64,000 bases of DNA from Evernia prunastri (GCA_003184365.1 NKYR01000104.1:62001-126000); one strand, 5' to 3'. Counted from the stretch's first letter, positions 21,028 through 32,530 are shown. Notes: generated by a model not told the origin, from the sequence alone. Made by a program: numbers and translations.

Positions 21028-22309
21028 ATGGTGCGCGAAGACCTAGTATCGTCTGCTGTAAGACTCTCTCCCGAGCAAATGCTGGAAATCGCAGCTCATA
21101 AATATCTAGGTTTCCTGTACGAACCCCAATCGCATGCCACGGTGCAATTGATCCTAAACCGTCTTAGTTCTCCAAGACCCATCCGTCGCTGCTTCAGCCC
21201 TCGACAAAAGAATCGCATTCCTACAGTCAAAGAACCTCACCCAAGAAGAGATAGATGTTGCTTTGGCAAGAGCTGGAGATGGATCACAGCCAGAGAATCC
21301 AGTGGCCCCTCCTCCACCGAGCCAATACCCGTATCAACGGCAGCAGATGAACAGGCAAGCTGCAGGGTATGGATATGGCTCTGGACCCTATCAAGGAGGA
21401 CAATGGCCACAAGCGTCGCCAGAGTGAGCAAGACAAAGGGCTAGGTGACACAATACATGGATTGACGGAGAACAGACCACCTCAGCGGGACTGGAGAGAT
21501 TGGTTTATAATGGCAACAGTCACCAGCGGAGTCGGGTATGGCCTCTATACTGTTGCAAAGGTACTTGGCCAATCACTCCAGTACCCAGTTTCATACTAAC
21601 AGCTATACAGCGCTACGTCCTCCCCCTCATTTCCCCTCCCACACCACCTCAGCTCGAAGCCGACAAAGCCTCCATCGACGAATCCTTCAACCGCGCCTTC
21701 GCCCTGATCGAACAGCTCGCATCCGACACAGCCGCCATCAAAGAATCCGAAGCCGAGCGAACAGGGAAGCTAGACACGACCTTGAAAGATGTCGGCATCG
21801 TAATCGAAGATCTGAAGGCTGTAAACCGGAGACGGGAAACGGAGAGCAGGATCATAGCTGATCAAGTGACCGGCTTGAAGACCATGGTCCCGAAGGCGTT
21901 GGAAGGGTGGAAAGCGAGCGGCGACGCCAAATTAGAAGAGCTAGGCCAGGAGGTGCAGAGCCTCAAGAAACTGCTAGAAAACAGAGTCGGCCGGCCCAAT
22001 GCGGCACCGACACCAACAACAGGCAGAGGATACACGTCCGGGAGCGAAAAGCCAAAAGACCACCCCTCGACCTCCAACTCAGCAAACAGCGGAACAACAA
22101 CTCCTCCAACCCCCGAGTCCGCCACCGCTTCCTCGGCTCCGGCGCCAGGCGTCACGGCGCCGAAGAGGGAGTCCACCCCGCTGCGAGGGATCGAGAGGAG
22201 CGATCGCCGAGCCATACCCGCGTGGCAGATGGCTGCCGCTACCGAGAAGACTGAGCCCGCCGGCTCGAGTCAGAGTGCCGGAGCGAGTACGGCGGAAGCT
22301 GGAGCGTAG
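21028..22309 (+). CDS. PEX14: peroxisomal docking protein Pex14 (about 356 aa), exon 1 junction irregular
   Basis: Exon 1 (21028-21057) encodes MVREDLVSSA. Exons 2-4 are 21168-21423, 21476-21560 and 21611-22309. The N-domain reads LQDPSVAASALDKRIAFLQS then KNLTQEEIDVALARAG, the Pex14 fold that binds Pex5 WxxxF motifs. RDWRDWFIMATVTSGVGYGL is the membrane segment, followed by a coiled coil and a Ser/Thr/Pro-rich tail. Introns 21424-21475 and 21561-21610 are clean. The first intron (GTAAGA at 21058, CTAAAC branch, TTAG at 21167) leaves the frame off by one base; one extra G at the donor (GCTG|GTAAGA) would restore AVLQDPSVA. A weak in-frame alternative donor near 21113 would insert unrelated sequence. 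Function: import-receptor docking at the peroxisome membrane. Confidence 0.88.
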
Positions 22310-23281
22310 GCTAGGTATTTATCGAGCAGTCAATTACGTTTCATGGATCACACGCTACCGAACGGTCGGAGTCCGTGCCTTCACTGCACCTTCTGATCTG
22401 TCCAACCATTGCGAACTCCAGGATTGCCGGCTCAAACGGCTGTTATGAAGGTTAGATCCCTGATGGCGAACGTGTCACCGGCAGCAGCCTCGGGTCGTGA
22501 TTGATGAGATTATGTCGGGTGAAGGGCTGCGGGTCGATAAACATTATATCTGGTTCACAAAGCGGCTGTGGTCATCGACTGATGTATGGATGGCGAAGTG
22601 CCCTTGGTAGCTTATAGGTAGCATACATTGTAGTGCAAAAATGTCACGTATTCGTTCGCATCGCACGACTGTTCCCCATCGCTATCTCTACGTGATACAG
22701 AAACCCTCATGTTGAGCCATCTTATGCAATATCCTAAACACAACCCTCAATCATTACATAAGCTGAAATAAATTCAACCCTGGTGTTTCAGCCGTGTCAA
22801 CCCAGAATTTCAATCCTATCCTCATCCATCTCGTCTCCCCTCCCTAGGCGCCATATACCTTTATACCGCACATACCAGCGAACATCAAAAACCTGCTCCC
22901 ACATTCACATTAGGCAAACTACAGTGCCAGCGAATAACAACACGCCCTGGTTTTCACGCCGCCTATGAACCGAGATATGGTTGACGTCGGTGGCTGTGTG
23001 CCGGCTCGTGAGCTCGGCTGGCGAGCGAAGAGTCGCGCGCTGCGCACTGTACTGGTACCGCGACGATGAGAGAATCCCGTGAGAGGTATTGAGATGGCTA
23101 GATATGAAGTCGGGTGGGGACTGATTCAGGAGTCGAAATAGGCACCTGCCATTTTCCGTTGTCGAACCCTTGGAGCATGTTTTCGAAATTGCCGATACAA
23201 TGCGGAGCAGCTCACGGTACCAGCAAATCGACGACATGATCAAGCAGAGGTGCTTTCTTATCAAACTCTCAGCATCGAGGG
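22310..23281. other. intergenic between convergent genes
   Basis: This lies between the ends of PEX14 and the minus-strand NLR. A minus frame at 22905-23471 overlaps the NLR 3' end but shows no protein-like composition. No repeat is seen. Confidence 0.4.
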
Positions 23282-26200
23282 TCATGCTTTGAAGGATGTC
23301 ATGAGAGTCTCTCTTGCCACGACTTCCCTCATCACCTCCTGCCGATCCATACCCTGCACGTCTTGGTTCGTATCGTCCCAGTAGGTAAAGTCGAAACGGT
23401 GGGAAGGGTGCGTGATCCCGGCAGATAACATACACTTGAAGCAATAGTCGAAGTCTGGGCATTCCGAGCATCTGTATCGTGAGCCGAAGATAGACTTAAG
23501 CGAGTCAGCAATCTCATTCAAAGGGGAAACATCGAGGTTTCTGCGACTTACCAGTTCACAGCCATCGCAAATAAACCATCCGTGCAGCAAGGACGTGCTA
23601 AAATGTTGGGTCTTGAACCTCTCTGGAAGTGCCCTGTCGGAAGGTGCCAGAATTGCCGCCACACGATGACTGTCATGATATGTAGCAATCGCGAAAGGGA
23701 TCCAGTCTAGGTCGCCAGGGACGTTGGTGTGGGTGCTTGCACCTAGTAGCCTTTGTGCATTGGTAATGTTTCCTGCTTTTGCCGCCCAGAACAACGGTGT
23801 CCATCCGTCGACGTCGCGCTGGTTTGGATCGAGTCCTTGCTCAAGCAGATATTCAAGGACTGCGCAAGACCTTTCACGTAGACTTGCTGCTGCATGGTGA
23901 AGGCATGTGCGCTTCTGCTTGTCCAATGCTCCGAGGTCAATCCCACGGCTTTTGAGATACTGAAGGCATTTCAGACTTCCTCCATATGCGGAGAAATGTA
24001 GAAGGCTCTTTCCTTCCGGGTTAGGTAGTAGCTGCTCCGAAGATCTTGCTAGCAAGATGTTAAGCAAAACAATATTGCCCTTGAACGCAGCTATCTCCAT
24101 TGCATCATCGAGGATACCACATTGGACCTGTCTTTGCAAGTTATGCCTTAATAAGAGTAGTGTTGTTCCTTAATAGTCAGATTGAGTTGCAAGAGTAAGT
24201 GGTGCAGCTCGATCTCTATCTCTCAGTGTGACGTCCGCACCTCTTGCCAACAATAGTCGCGTCAGCGAGGTATTTCCTATGCCAATTGAAAGATGCAGCG
24301 CCGTTTCTCCTTGGAGGTTGACAGCATTCAAATCAGCACCGTGATCTAAGAGCCAGCGGGCCACTTTTAGTGACTTGTTGAACCAAGTCTCCGGTCCTCC
24401 TGAATCGGGATGACCCGAAGAAAACACAGAAGACCACACCGAAAATGTCAGATGTAGAGCCGTATTCCCAGAATTGTCCTTTGCAGTTATGTCTGCACCG
24501 TTAGTCACCAACAATTCCAAGATCTCCAGATTTCCACCTTCCGCGGCTCAATGCAAAGCAGTATCCCCCCAAGTCGTCGCCTTATTAACACTTTGCTTTT
24601 GGCTGGCCAACAAATGAAATACCGTATATTCTAGTCCGTAATACGAAGCGAGCCACAACGCAGAGACCTCTAAAGGAAAGCGACCAGCATGATTGACTGC
24701 CCATGATCTTCTGCCATATAGTACTTGAACGGAGGCAGACACTTTGGCACTCTGGCAGAGAAATTGGAATATCAGGTCTTTGCAAGCTTCTTCCGCTCCT
24801 TGAGATGCATGTTGGCCCCATTTGGATACTGCATACTCTAGCAGGGGCCACCGCTTGAGGCGGGCCTCGAAGTCATACTCCGATTGGCATGGTCCTCGCC
24901 CAAACTCATCGAAAGAGAGATATGTGAGACAGGTTTGTACTAGCTCGGCCTGAGCTTCTGGGAAAAGGCGTTCGGCTTTCTGCTCCAGGTATTGTTGGAA
25001 AGTATAATGAACCAAGGCTAGGAAGCCGCCCTCCTTCTCATATGTGACAAGACCATTGCACACAGACATAATCAGTACTTCATCGGGAATGTTGTCCTCG
25101 TCTAAAGTTGTATCACCAGCCTCCACTGCTAGTGCGTGCTGTAATTCTAACATTGTAAGGGGTCGGATAGAATAAAACACCCAAAAAAGAACTTTTCTTG
25201 CTAACATGGCTTGATCGGTATGCAGAGAGTTGATTCGTTCAATGGTTTCATCATAAATTTTATTTAAACCTTCAGGTAGAGCAGTCAAAGCATCCTTCAA
25301 TTTGCGAAGAGTAGTCTTTGTTGTTAATGATTCCAGGTGTAGACGGGCTTGTAGAAACCTGAACAGTTGTTAACCTATGAACAGTGGACTATATGACCAT
25401 TCGGAAGTGATAGTCTTACATTCCATCGGCTCTGGCAGCAATGGTCATTGAAATCAGGCTGCATAATGTTAGATCTTTATCAATATGAGGCTTGAGTCTG
25501 CCCGACTTCGCGATTCGCTCCCGAAGATACCGCAAGATGTCGTCGCTTCCAGCTCGGACGTCTAGCCGCACTGCTTCTGAGAGCAAGCGTTCAATGGTTG
25601 GCAAGTCCCTTGACGTGACGAGCATATTCAAACGGGGCTGTAGATGCTGCAGCTCTGTCAATAGTAGATCCCTACACTCTTCAGGATATTCATCAAAAGC
25701 ATCGATGACAAGGAAGACCTTTGTATAACGGCTGACAATGGATCTCAGCAACTGCATGCACGCTTCATGTGACGGACGTTTTGCTCCAGATCCGTGGGCT
25801 TCATAGAAATCTGCTAGATCAGCTGACAGGGCTGGCTCTGGGAAAGTTAATTGGCAGACCAGACTCATTAGTAGATCTGGGACATTGTGTTTCTCTGCAT
25901 CCTTGTAGCTAAGAGAAATGTAGGCAAGGCGGGTATCTGTTTGATCCACGATGTGTTGCAAATGGTTGATTATATAGGAGCTATCAGAGATATTAGCAAG
26001 GTTGAAGGAATTCAGGCGCTGCGGTGAGCCTCACGCAAAGATGGTCTTCCCGGCTCCCTCTGTCGCTGTCAGCACACTCCTGCGATGGTAGCCAGCATGC
26101 TATTTCAGGCTGCTGGCAAAACTTGACTCACGTATACCTGGACACCAAAGCGTTTCACCAGATTTCCTCAGCCAATGCTTGAATTCGAAAGTCTCGAGTA

Positions 26201-26930
26201 ACGATTGAGCGGTAGCATCCTGCCGCCCCTGTATAGTAAATGTGTCCACATGCTTCTTTTGGAACTCCACAGTCAGTGGCGAAATCCAGTCGTACACTTT
26301 GCGACAGTAGTCGTTGCTCTGAGTCGTTACCAAACTTTGGACGTATTTCGAGGTCTTTCGAGAGGAGGTTTCAATGCTGTGGACATTGTCGGAGATATAG
26401 ATAGATCGTTCTTGCATTTTATCAATATCAAGAGAGACTTTTGTCAACTCGTGAACAACTAGGTCCATCCTCTGCAAAGAAGCTGCAGAAGCCTCAATCT
26501 GTAGAGCCTCCAGGGCTAGCGTTAGGTTCTGTCGTAGCTCGATGCCAAGCTCTTTGAGCTTTGCTAGAGTACTCTCTTTGAAAGGGAATAGGGTCCTTCG
26601 AAATTGTGCCATGGTTTTAGATTTCCATCCTGATTGTAGCGGAACGAGACGAATCTTGTCCAGCTTCTTCCGAAGGCTTTCAAGACCCCTCTCCGCGGAT
26701 CTGATACTTTCTTCAACTCTTTGCACGCCATCACGACTGAACACCTCAGTCTCAAGGGCTGATTCAAGGAGTCTAAAGGTCTTGGTTAGAGCGTCGATAG
26801 ATGTATACATATGCGTGGCTTGGTCCTCGGCATCCTTCCAGGAGTGATAGTAGTCTAGCAAGCCTTGACAGACAGTTAAGCCAAGGGATATGAGGCCTGC
26901 AGCACCAGACGAGAGGCCTAGAGGATCCAT
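23282..26930 (-). pseudogene. NLR-like STAND protein: fungal N-domain, NACHT, ankyrin repeats, ZZ finger; two nonsense codons
   Basis: Four exons (26132-26930, 26035-26065, 25420-25980, 23282-25358) give 1155 codons in one consistent frame. Order: fungal N-terminal domain (GLISLGLTVCQGLLDYYHSW), NACHT with P-loop PTEGAGKT encoded mostly by a 31-nt exon, Walker B VFLVIDAFDE, a winged-helix-like region (ARKVLFWVFYSIRPLTMLEL), ankyrin repeats (GNTALHL, GETALHLSIG, GKSLLHFSAYGG, GWTPLFWAAKAGN), and a C-terminal ZZ zinc finger (CDGC, CSECPDFDYCFKC, HPSHRF). Two stops interrupt the ankyrin region: TGA at 24548-24550 in TALH*AAEGG and TAA at 24170-24172 in SDY*GTTLL. Sequence after each stop is still ankyrin-like and in frame, so these look like recent point mutations (C:G to T:A would explain both). 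The family senses nonself and triggers cell death or other responses. The 5' part could still make a truncated protein. Confidence 0.75.
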
Positions 26931-27904
26931 CTGTCAACATTGATGTCAGAAGTCCGTTGAGGAGCTCTTGATGAATGTTGGATGCGCAGTCGAATCCTTC
27001 AGCCTTGTGTTTCGAGCCTGCCATGGCGAGGCTCGTGACGTAGCCGTGCAGCGAGGCTACGAGTATCGATCGAACCGTGCCTCCAGCAGAAACAACAGCT
27101 CTACTCTACAAATTTGTATCATAGAGACTTTGGCGTCAACTTGGCCACCTGCATCACTGGGGGATGGACTCTGTTTCTTGTACATCACTCGAGAAGATGA
27201 AGTCGAATACTTTGCCCAATCAGGGCCTTCTGCACGCAGAAGGGCTTGGCGTGACAAGCGCGCTTTCCACAGTAAGTAATATCTCTTGGTGTGTCCTCAG
27301 AATCTCCAGGTGGCCTTGTCTTGACGGCATGTATTAGGGAGGTTGCAGGGGCTTGTGGATGCTCTCGCTGAGAGTATACTCTTCTGAGATTCCGAGACGG
27401 TGTCACTCGTATCGTAGTCTGCTCACTACTACATATACTTATCCCTCTTCCTTCCCAAGAACAGACCACGGCTCGCGCGATATTTCAGACGACAGAAATT
27501 TGGAGCCGTGTCCATTCGGTAGGCATGCGTATGGCAAATACTGTTACAAGCATGGACAGCTATACGGAGGTGTAGGTGCCTACTCTGTACATTGTTTCTA
27601 CCCAGTTTACACGGTATCGAGCCTCGTGCGAGCGTAAACCAGTGACAGGGAGGTTATTTACGCTGCGAGAGGATGGGCTATGGGATCTGCATTTGTGTAC
27701 TACTTAACTTATGAAGGAAAATCTATTTCGCATTACTGACTCTGGTCTTCCGCCGTTGAAAACCCACATCTACCATCTTCCATCACTCTTAAGAAAAACA
27801 ACGCACGCTCTGTTATCACTAAAAACTCTCCTTGTAGTCTATCATTCTGCTCTCCCACCATTGCTAACCGGTGTCCTCAACACTTGGTCCGCTCGAAGCT
27901 CAGC
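26931..27904. other. intergenic
   Basis: Upstream of the NLR start and downstream of the minus-strand C2H2 gene. Frames here are short and unconvincing, and no repeats are seen. Confidence 0.4.
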
Positions 27905-28971
27905 TCAAGCGCTTCCCTCTGCATGGTGGCGACGTCGAACATGGTCGCTAAGCCTATCCTTGCGGTAGCTGCTGTACTTGCAACCCTTGACATCACACTG
28001 AAAGACCTTGAAACGCTCCTGGTGGATCTTGGCGTGACGCTCTAGGTCGGATTGACGACCGAAGTCCTTGTTACATTCTGTGCATATTGGACGTTGAGGA
28101 ACTGGCGGTCCGATGTCGAAATGGATGGGAGGACTGTTCGACACGGGGATGGGGAATGGGTTCTGTGCTATGGCCTGCCCATCATTGTAATCGGCGGGTC
28201 CTGTGAGAAAGGTGTCGTTGCCAAAGGTTGCGGCGTCGGCAGCGTAGGGATGCTCGGTGTGGCGTGACATTTCTATAGAGGGCCAATGAGCAGTACGTGC
28301 GAGCTTGTTCCAGGATCCTGCAACTGCTGGGTCTCCCACATCGACTGGGGCCTTGCTGCTGTCGTAAGGTCCGTTGGAGGAACAGCGATTCTCGACGATG
28401 CGCATGGGATCAGACCAATTGGTGGGAGTAGCGATGTATTTGTTCGGAAGGCCTGCGGCTGGTACTCCCTGTGCGCGGGTGTCAACGACAGTGTAAGGTG
28501 CATAGCTGCCGTTGTAGTGGTTGTAATTGTTGGCGATAGGAAGGTCTCCCACGGAGCACGACAGCACCGAGTATTCAGACGAAGCACCAACGTGGCTTCC
28601 CGTAGAACCTGCAGCCGAAGGGAATAGAGGGGTGTAAATACCGGTGTTCGGAACAGTAGGGTTATCATTACAGGTGGTGTCGACAACAAAGTTGTTCTGG
28701 GCCGAACTTGAGATAGCTGAGAACACATGGTCGTCCCCATGCTGTTCCAGGAGATCTGAGGTTGGAAAAGCCGCATCGCACGCTGCATAGAGGCACACGA
28801 ATTGGCCAACTTGATTCGAGGAGTTGTATGGCTGTAAGGCCCTCCCACTGTAGTCAATGACAGATTTTAGCTTTTCAAAAAAAAAACTCACCCGGGCTGA
28901 GCTGCAGCTAAGCCATGCATATATGCATGCTGCTGCAGTCTCGGCACGAGATTGGTCCGCTCTTCTTCCAT
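27905..28971 (-). CDS. C2H2 zinc-finger protein, paralog A (340 aa)
   Basis: Two exons: 28892-28971 (80 nt) and 27905-28847, with a 44-nt intron at 28848-28891 (GTGAGT followed by a T-run, ...ACTACAG). The start at 28971 gives MEEERTNLVPRLQQHAYMHG then LAAAQPG. A first C-x4-C-x12-H-x3-H finger lies near residues 43-66 (CLYAACDAAF...H...H). A long Asn/Ser/Tyr/Pro-rich middle follows, then two adjacent C-terminal fingers: CTECNKDFGRQSDLERHAKIH and a C-x4-C finger with KYSSYRKDRLSDH. This is probably a DNA-binding transcription factor. Exon 1 length, intron phase (2) and the final finger pair match the gene at 61116, which is therefore a paralog. The longer frame running upstream of 28847 reads through the intron and is not preferred. 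Confidence 0.75.
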
Positions 28972-29358
28972 GGTGCTGTCGGGCGTCGAGGGTGACTGAA
29001 ACAGGGCGTCGGCGTCGCAGAAACGGGGCGCTCGGCGTGCAGAAACGGGCGACCAATCAGAATGAAGGTGGATGTCGATCGCCGAATCAGACGGTGTCAA
29101 GCCGGCAGCAGTTCAAAGCAAACCTTTTGAAAGTCGTCGAGGGGACACAGCACTCTTGTAGACGCTGTGATACCTCTCTTGGGGCGAAGTAGCGCGTAAA
29201 AAGGTCTTCACTGATAGATGCAGGCCCGTACTAGCCTCGTCCAATCAGGATTCGAGACTCCAATAGGGCGATGGTTTCAACGACAGAGACAGTTTCGGCG
29301 TGAACGATCATTAGAAGATGATTGGTTTGATTGGTTTAGTTGTCGCAGATTGGCAACA
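28972..29358. other. intergenic, promoter of C2H2 gene A
   Basis: 387 bp between the start of the C2H2 gene and the stop of the MFS transporter, both on the minus strand. It probably holds the C2H2 promoter. No other feature is seen. Confidence 0.4.
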
Positions 29359-31020
29359 TCAACTTTTCTCCGTTGGCGAGTCCTTTTGCTCACCGCTTTC
29401 CATTGCTTCAGGGGTCTTCTCCTCGGTCATCTTCTCCCTTCCGTTTTCTTCACCATCCCGGGCATTACCTGCCATCTCCGCGTCTTGCTCCTGCTGCTGC
29501 CCTTTCTGCTTTGGCCCCAAGTCTCTCTTTCTAATATCCCAGCCGCCTCTCCACCCTACCCAACTCTTCGCCCATGGCCCTTTCGCAAAACAGAAACACA
29601 AAGCCGCTCCAATGAAGCCTACGCTAGCACTTCCAGATTTGTGCCACCCTCCTTGTGCGTATAGCGTGTTGCCCACTGATGTCCCCACAATCTGCCCAAT
29701 GAACACGCTGACCATGAAGGCTGTGTTGACTCTATTCCTCGCCTTGGGTTCAATCGCATAGATTGCTGTTCGATTGGCAATCTGAGTAGACTGTAGCCCA
29801 AAATCGAGCATAAAAGCTTGGATGATTGGCCCTGCGATGGTGAAAGTACCTGTGTAAGTACCGATCGAGATGCCGGTAATGCAGATCAATTCACCAACGA
29901 TGACGGAGAACAGTGGCACAAATCTATCAATGACGAGCCGTGAATACGGAGGACCGAAACACATCGCGAAGATCCCAACCAGGGCAAATAAACCTATATA
30001 CAACGGACTAAAATTGTAAGGCTCTCCAGCAAGGAGGAAAGTCAATGTCGTCCAGTAGGAAGTGAAAGTCGTGGACGTGCAAAATCCTACCAAACAGGCC
30101 TGCACGAGGATGGGATGCTTGAAGAGCATTGCGATAATACTCCACAGCATTTTGAAATAGTTGATGCCACCAGGATTGGTACTAGGATAATCGGGCAGAA
30201 AGAACCATAGGAGGATGAAAATGAGATATTGGAGAGCAAAAGCGAGCCAATAAACATTGCGCCAGGAGGTATATTCCGTGACGACGCCGGACAGAAGACG
30301 AGCTATTAAGAGGCCGAGGAGGAGACCGGAGGTCACAATCGAAAGGGCGGTCGCGCGCCGATGTACAGGGGCGAGGTCGCCGACGAGGGGAAGCACTGTA
30401 CAATTGTCAACTAGGGGACCACTCTCAGAACTCGGAACCGTATACATACTCAATTGCGGTGTCACAGTTGTCAAAGCCGTGAGGAATGAGAGGAAGCAGA
30501 ACACTGGAAACGAATTCGTAATACACAGTCCGATCCTTGAATCGAAGGGAACCATTAGCATGAATGCTACAAGAGCTCGAACGGCAACACATGGAGCCAC
30601 TTACCACGAAGTAGCCGTAAACCACACCAAAAGCAGAACGAAAGGCCTTCTTTGGAAAAGATCCCCAAGCGGACACAACAACAGCAGCCCTGCACCGTAT
30701 CCAGCTTGAGCCAGCGTAGGAATCAAGCTCACCCGTTCCTGATTGACATTGAAATCATCTGCAAGCTTGTTTAAAATAGGATGGGAGTAGTATAAATTGG
30801 CCACAGTGAATGCACCGGCAAAAGCAAAAAGAAGATTCAATGGCAGTGAGAATTCGAAAGGCTTGTCTGGGTCGTAGCGACATCTTTTGGGCGTGTAGGT
30901 AATTATCTTGTAGACTCTTTGCCATGTCGTATACTTCTTCGGCGAGGACTTGACGGAATGAGAAGAGATTGTATCACTCTCTTCGGGTGTCTTCGTCTCG
31001 TTCCTCGCGGGCGATGCCAT
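29359..31020 (-). CDS. major facilitator superfamily transporter (512 aa)
   Basis: Three exons: 30605-31020, 30450-30535 and 29359-30395. Introns 30536-30604 (GTAAGT...CAAG) and 30396-30449 (GTATGT...TACAG) keep frame. A hydrophilic N-terminus of about 60 residues precedes about 12 hydrophobic segments. The loop between helices 2 and 3 reads PLGDLFQRRP, matching the MFS motif A position (G-x-L-x-D-R-x-G-R-R type, here degenerate). GLLLGLLIARLLSGVV looks like helix 5 of a drug:H+ antiporter-type fold. The C-terminus is an 80-residue charged tail (Glu/Lys/Gln-rich). From memory the sequence resembles bacterial-like MFS exporters found in Dothideomycetes. Substrate is unknown. Confidence 0.8.
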
Positions 31021-31652
31021 GTCGGTAATTTGGACAAGATAGACTGCTAGAAATTAATGAAAAGCATGGTGAGGATTCGAATCCAAAGGTCCTTTAACAA
31101 AAAGCTCGCAATTGTTTACAAAAGGAAGAAGATGAAGCACAAAAACTTGAAGATGTAAAAATCGGTGATGATTTTGTGAATGACGAGCGCTCTTATCTCC
31201 GAAGTCAATGCCGGCCGACGCTAGTCCATGAGGAGAAGGAGTTTGCCAAGGAAGGTTCCTAAAACCGCTTAGCCCTCAAGTACTCTCTCGTATCTGCTAG
31301 CCGTCTTTGCCGAGCAGTGTTGGTGCCGTTAAGTAAACCACAGTACCCATGGTCGTCACCAGAAATTTATTATTCTCGACAATTATCGGATAAGAGACGA
31401 GCAATATCTTTCATGCAGCATGTACAAGAGCTCATCCATATGCTACATTGGTTGCAAATACCGAACTCATACAACAGTCGTCAATGACCAAACCCGCAGA
31501 CGTAACAGGACTTGAAAAGGACAGAACATACTCCCAGCTCTTCGCACCCAGACAGAACAGATCGAATGAGTGAACAAAACGAGCAAGTCATACCACTCCA
31601 ACAATGAAGTGTTGGCACAGAGTCGCCATTAATACACATCATCTCAGGCCCA
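31021..31652. other. intergenic
   Basis: Upstream of the MFS gene and downstream of the nuclease gene, both minus. No coding signal. A GGATTCGAATCC palindrome at about 31073-31084 resembles a tRNA T-arm but has no cloverleaf around it. Confidence 0.4.
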
Positions 31653-32530
31653 TTACAGTATTTCCACCACGAAAGACGAAACCCCCTCAGCATGCCAGAT
31701 CGGACTACCCACCGCGATCCCATGCTCGCTGTTTTTCGCAGCAAGCGCCGTCATCTCGATGCCTAAGCTGGTCAAGAACCTGACAGCTTCAATATGCGTC
31801 GTGTTCTGCACGGGCTCGTAGCTTCCCATTGCCATGCCACGGCGTGCGACGTGATAGCCGCCGTTGACGTAGGTAAACTCGTTGGCCGCGTCGGCTTGGG
31901 TGCAGTCTGGGTTGGGAAGGCAGAAAGAGGTCCTATAGAAGCACGAGTGCCAAGGATTCAGTAATCTGGTCTTTCGCAACAAGAAAAAGAAGGGGGTTTC
32001 CTCACGGGGATTGCAAGTTGGTGGTTGCGATATTGAAAGTTCCGCCATCTTGTATGCCACCGCCATTATAGAATTGCTTCAACTGCTGACCTTGGCCTAG
32101 ACAAAGACGATGGTCAGCTAAGTGTTGACTCAATGCTGGAAACGATGCGAAGTTGATACTTACTGCTATTCTCCGGAGACGGAACACAGCGGAGGACTGC
32201 ACCAGCTCCACCTTGCGTAGTCGTAGCAAAAGGGAACTCATCACAATTTTTGCTCCTCGCATCAGGACCCGACCAAGGGGGTTGCTTATTATCCGTGCAG
32301 GGGCTCCCGTCGCCATTTGAGGGCCTCACCCCAGCAGCAACGCGTCGGTTCCTGACCGATCCAGCACCCCTATCCAGCGTGTATGGGCCTACCTTTCCAC
32401 GGCAGAACGCTGCGAAACAATAGTTCTCGCACGTTTCTGAAGAGGCTGAGCAGTCTTGTGTGAACAGTACTTGAGCTGAGGTACTGAACGCAAAGCAACA
32501 TAGGAAACAGAGCAAGGTTGGGAAAAGCAT
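31653..32530 (-). CDS. secreted NucA/NucB-type deoxyribonuclease-like protein (245 aa)
   Basis: Three exons: 32164-32530, 32006-32096 and 31653-31932, with introns 32097-32163 and 31933-32005, both GT...AG and frame-preserving. MLFPTLLCFLCCFAFSTSAQ is a clear signal peptide. The body is Cys-rich (CSASSETCENYCFAAFC). It carries CDEFPFATTTQGG followed by RCVPSPENSSQGQQL, the DE-x-PFA and Q/E-N-x-x-Q-G pattern of NucA/NucB-like nucleases. The C-terminal third (EFTYVNGGYHVARRG, GSPIWHAEG) is less conserved. In the family the Asp-Glu pair supports metal-dependent DNA cleavage. A secreted fungal nuclease could serve nutrition or degradation of extracellular DNA. Function is inferred from the motif; activity is not shown. 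Confidence 0.7.

Noticed and set aside
22905..23471. 188-codon minus-strand frame at the end of the NLR gene
   Set aside because: Its 5' part is a shadow of the ZZ-finger coding sequence in another frame; no recognisable features.
31070..31086. GGATTCGAATCC as a tRNA T-arm
   Set aside because: It is a simple palindrome without a cloverleaf.
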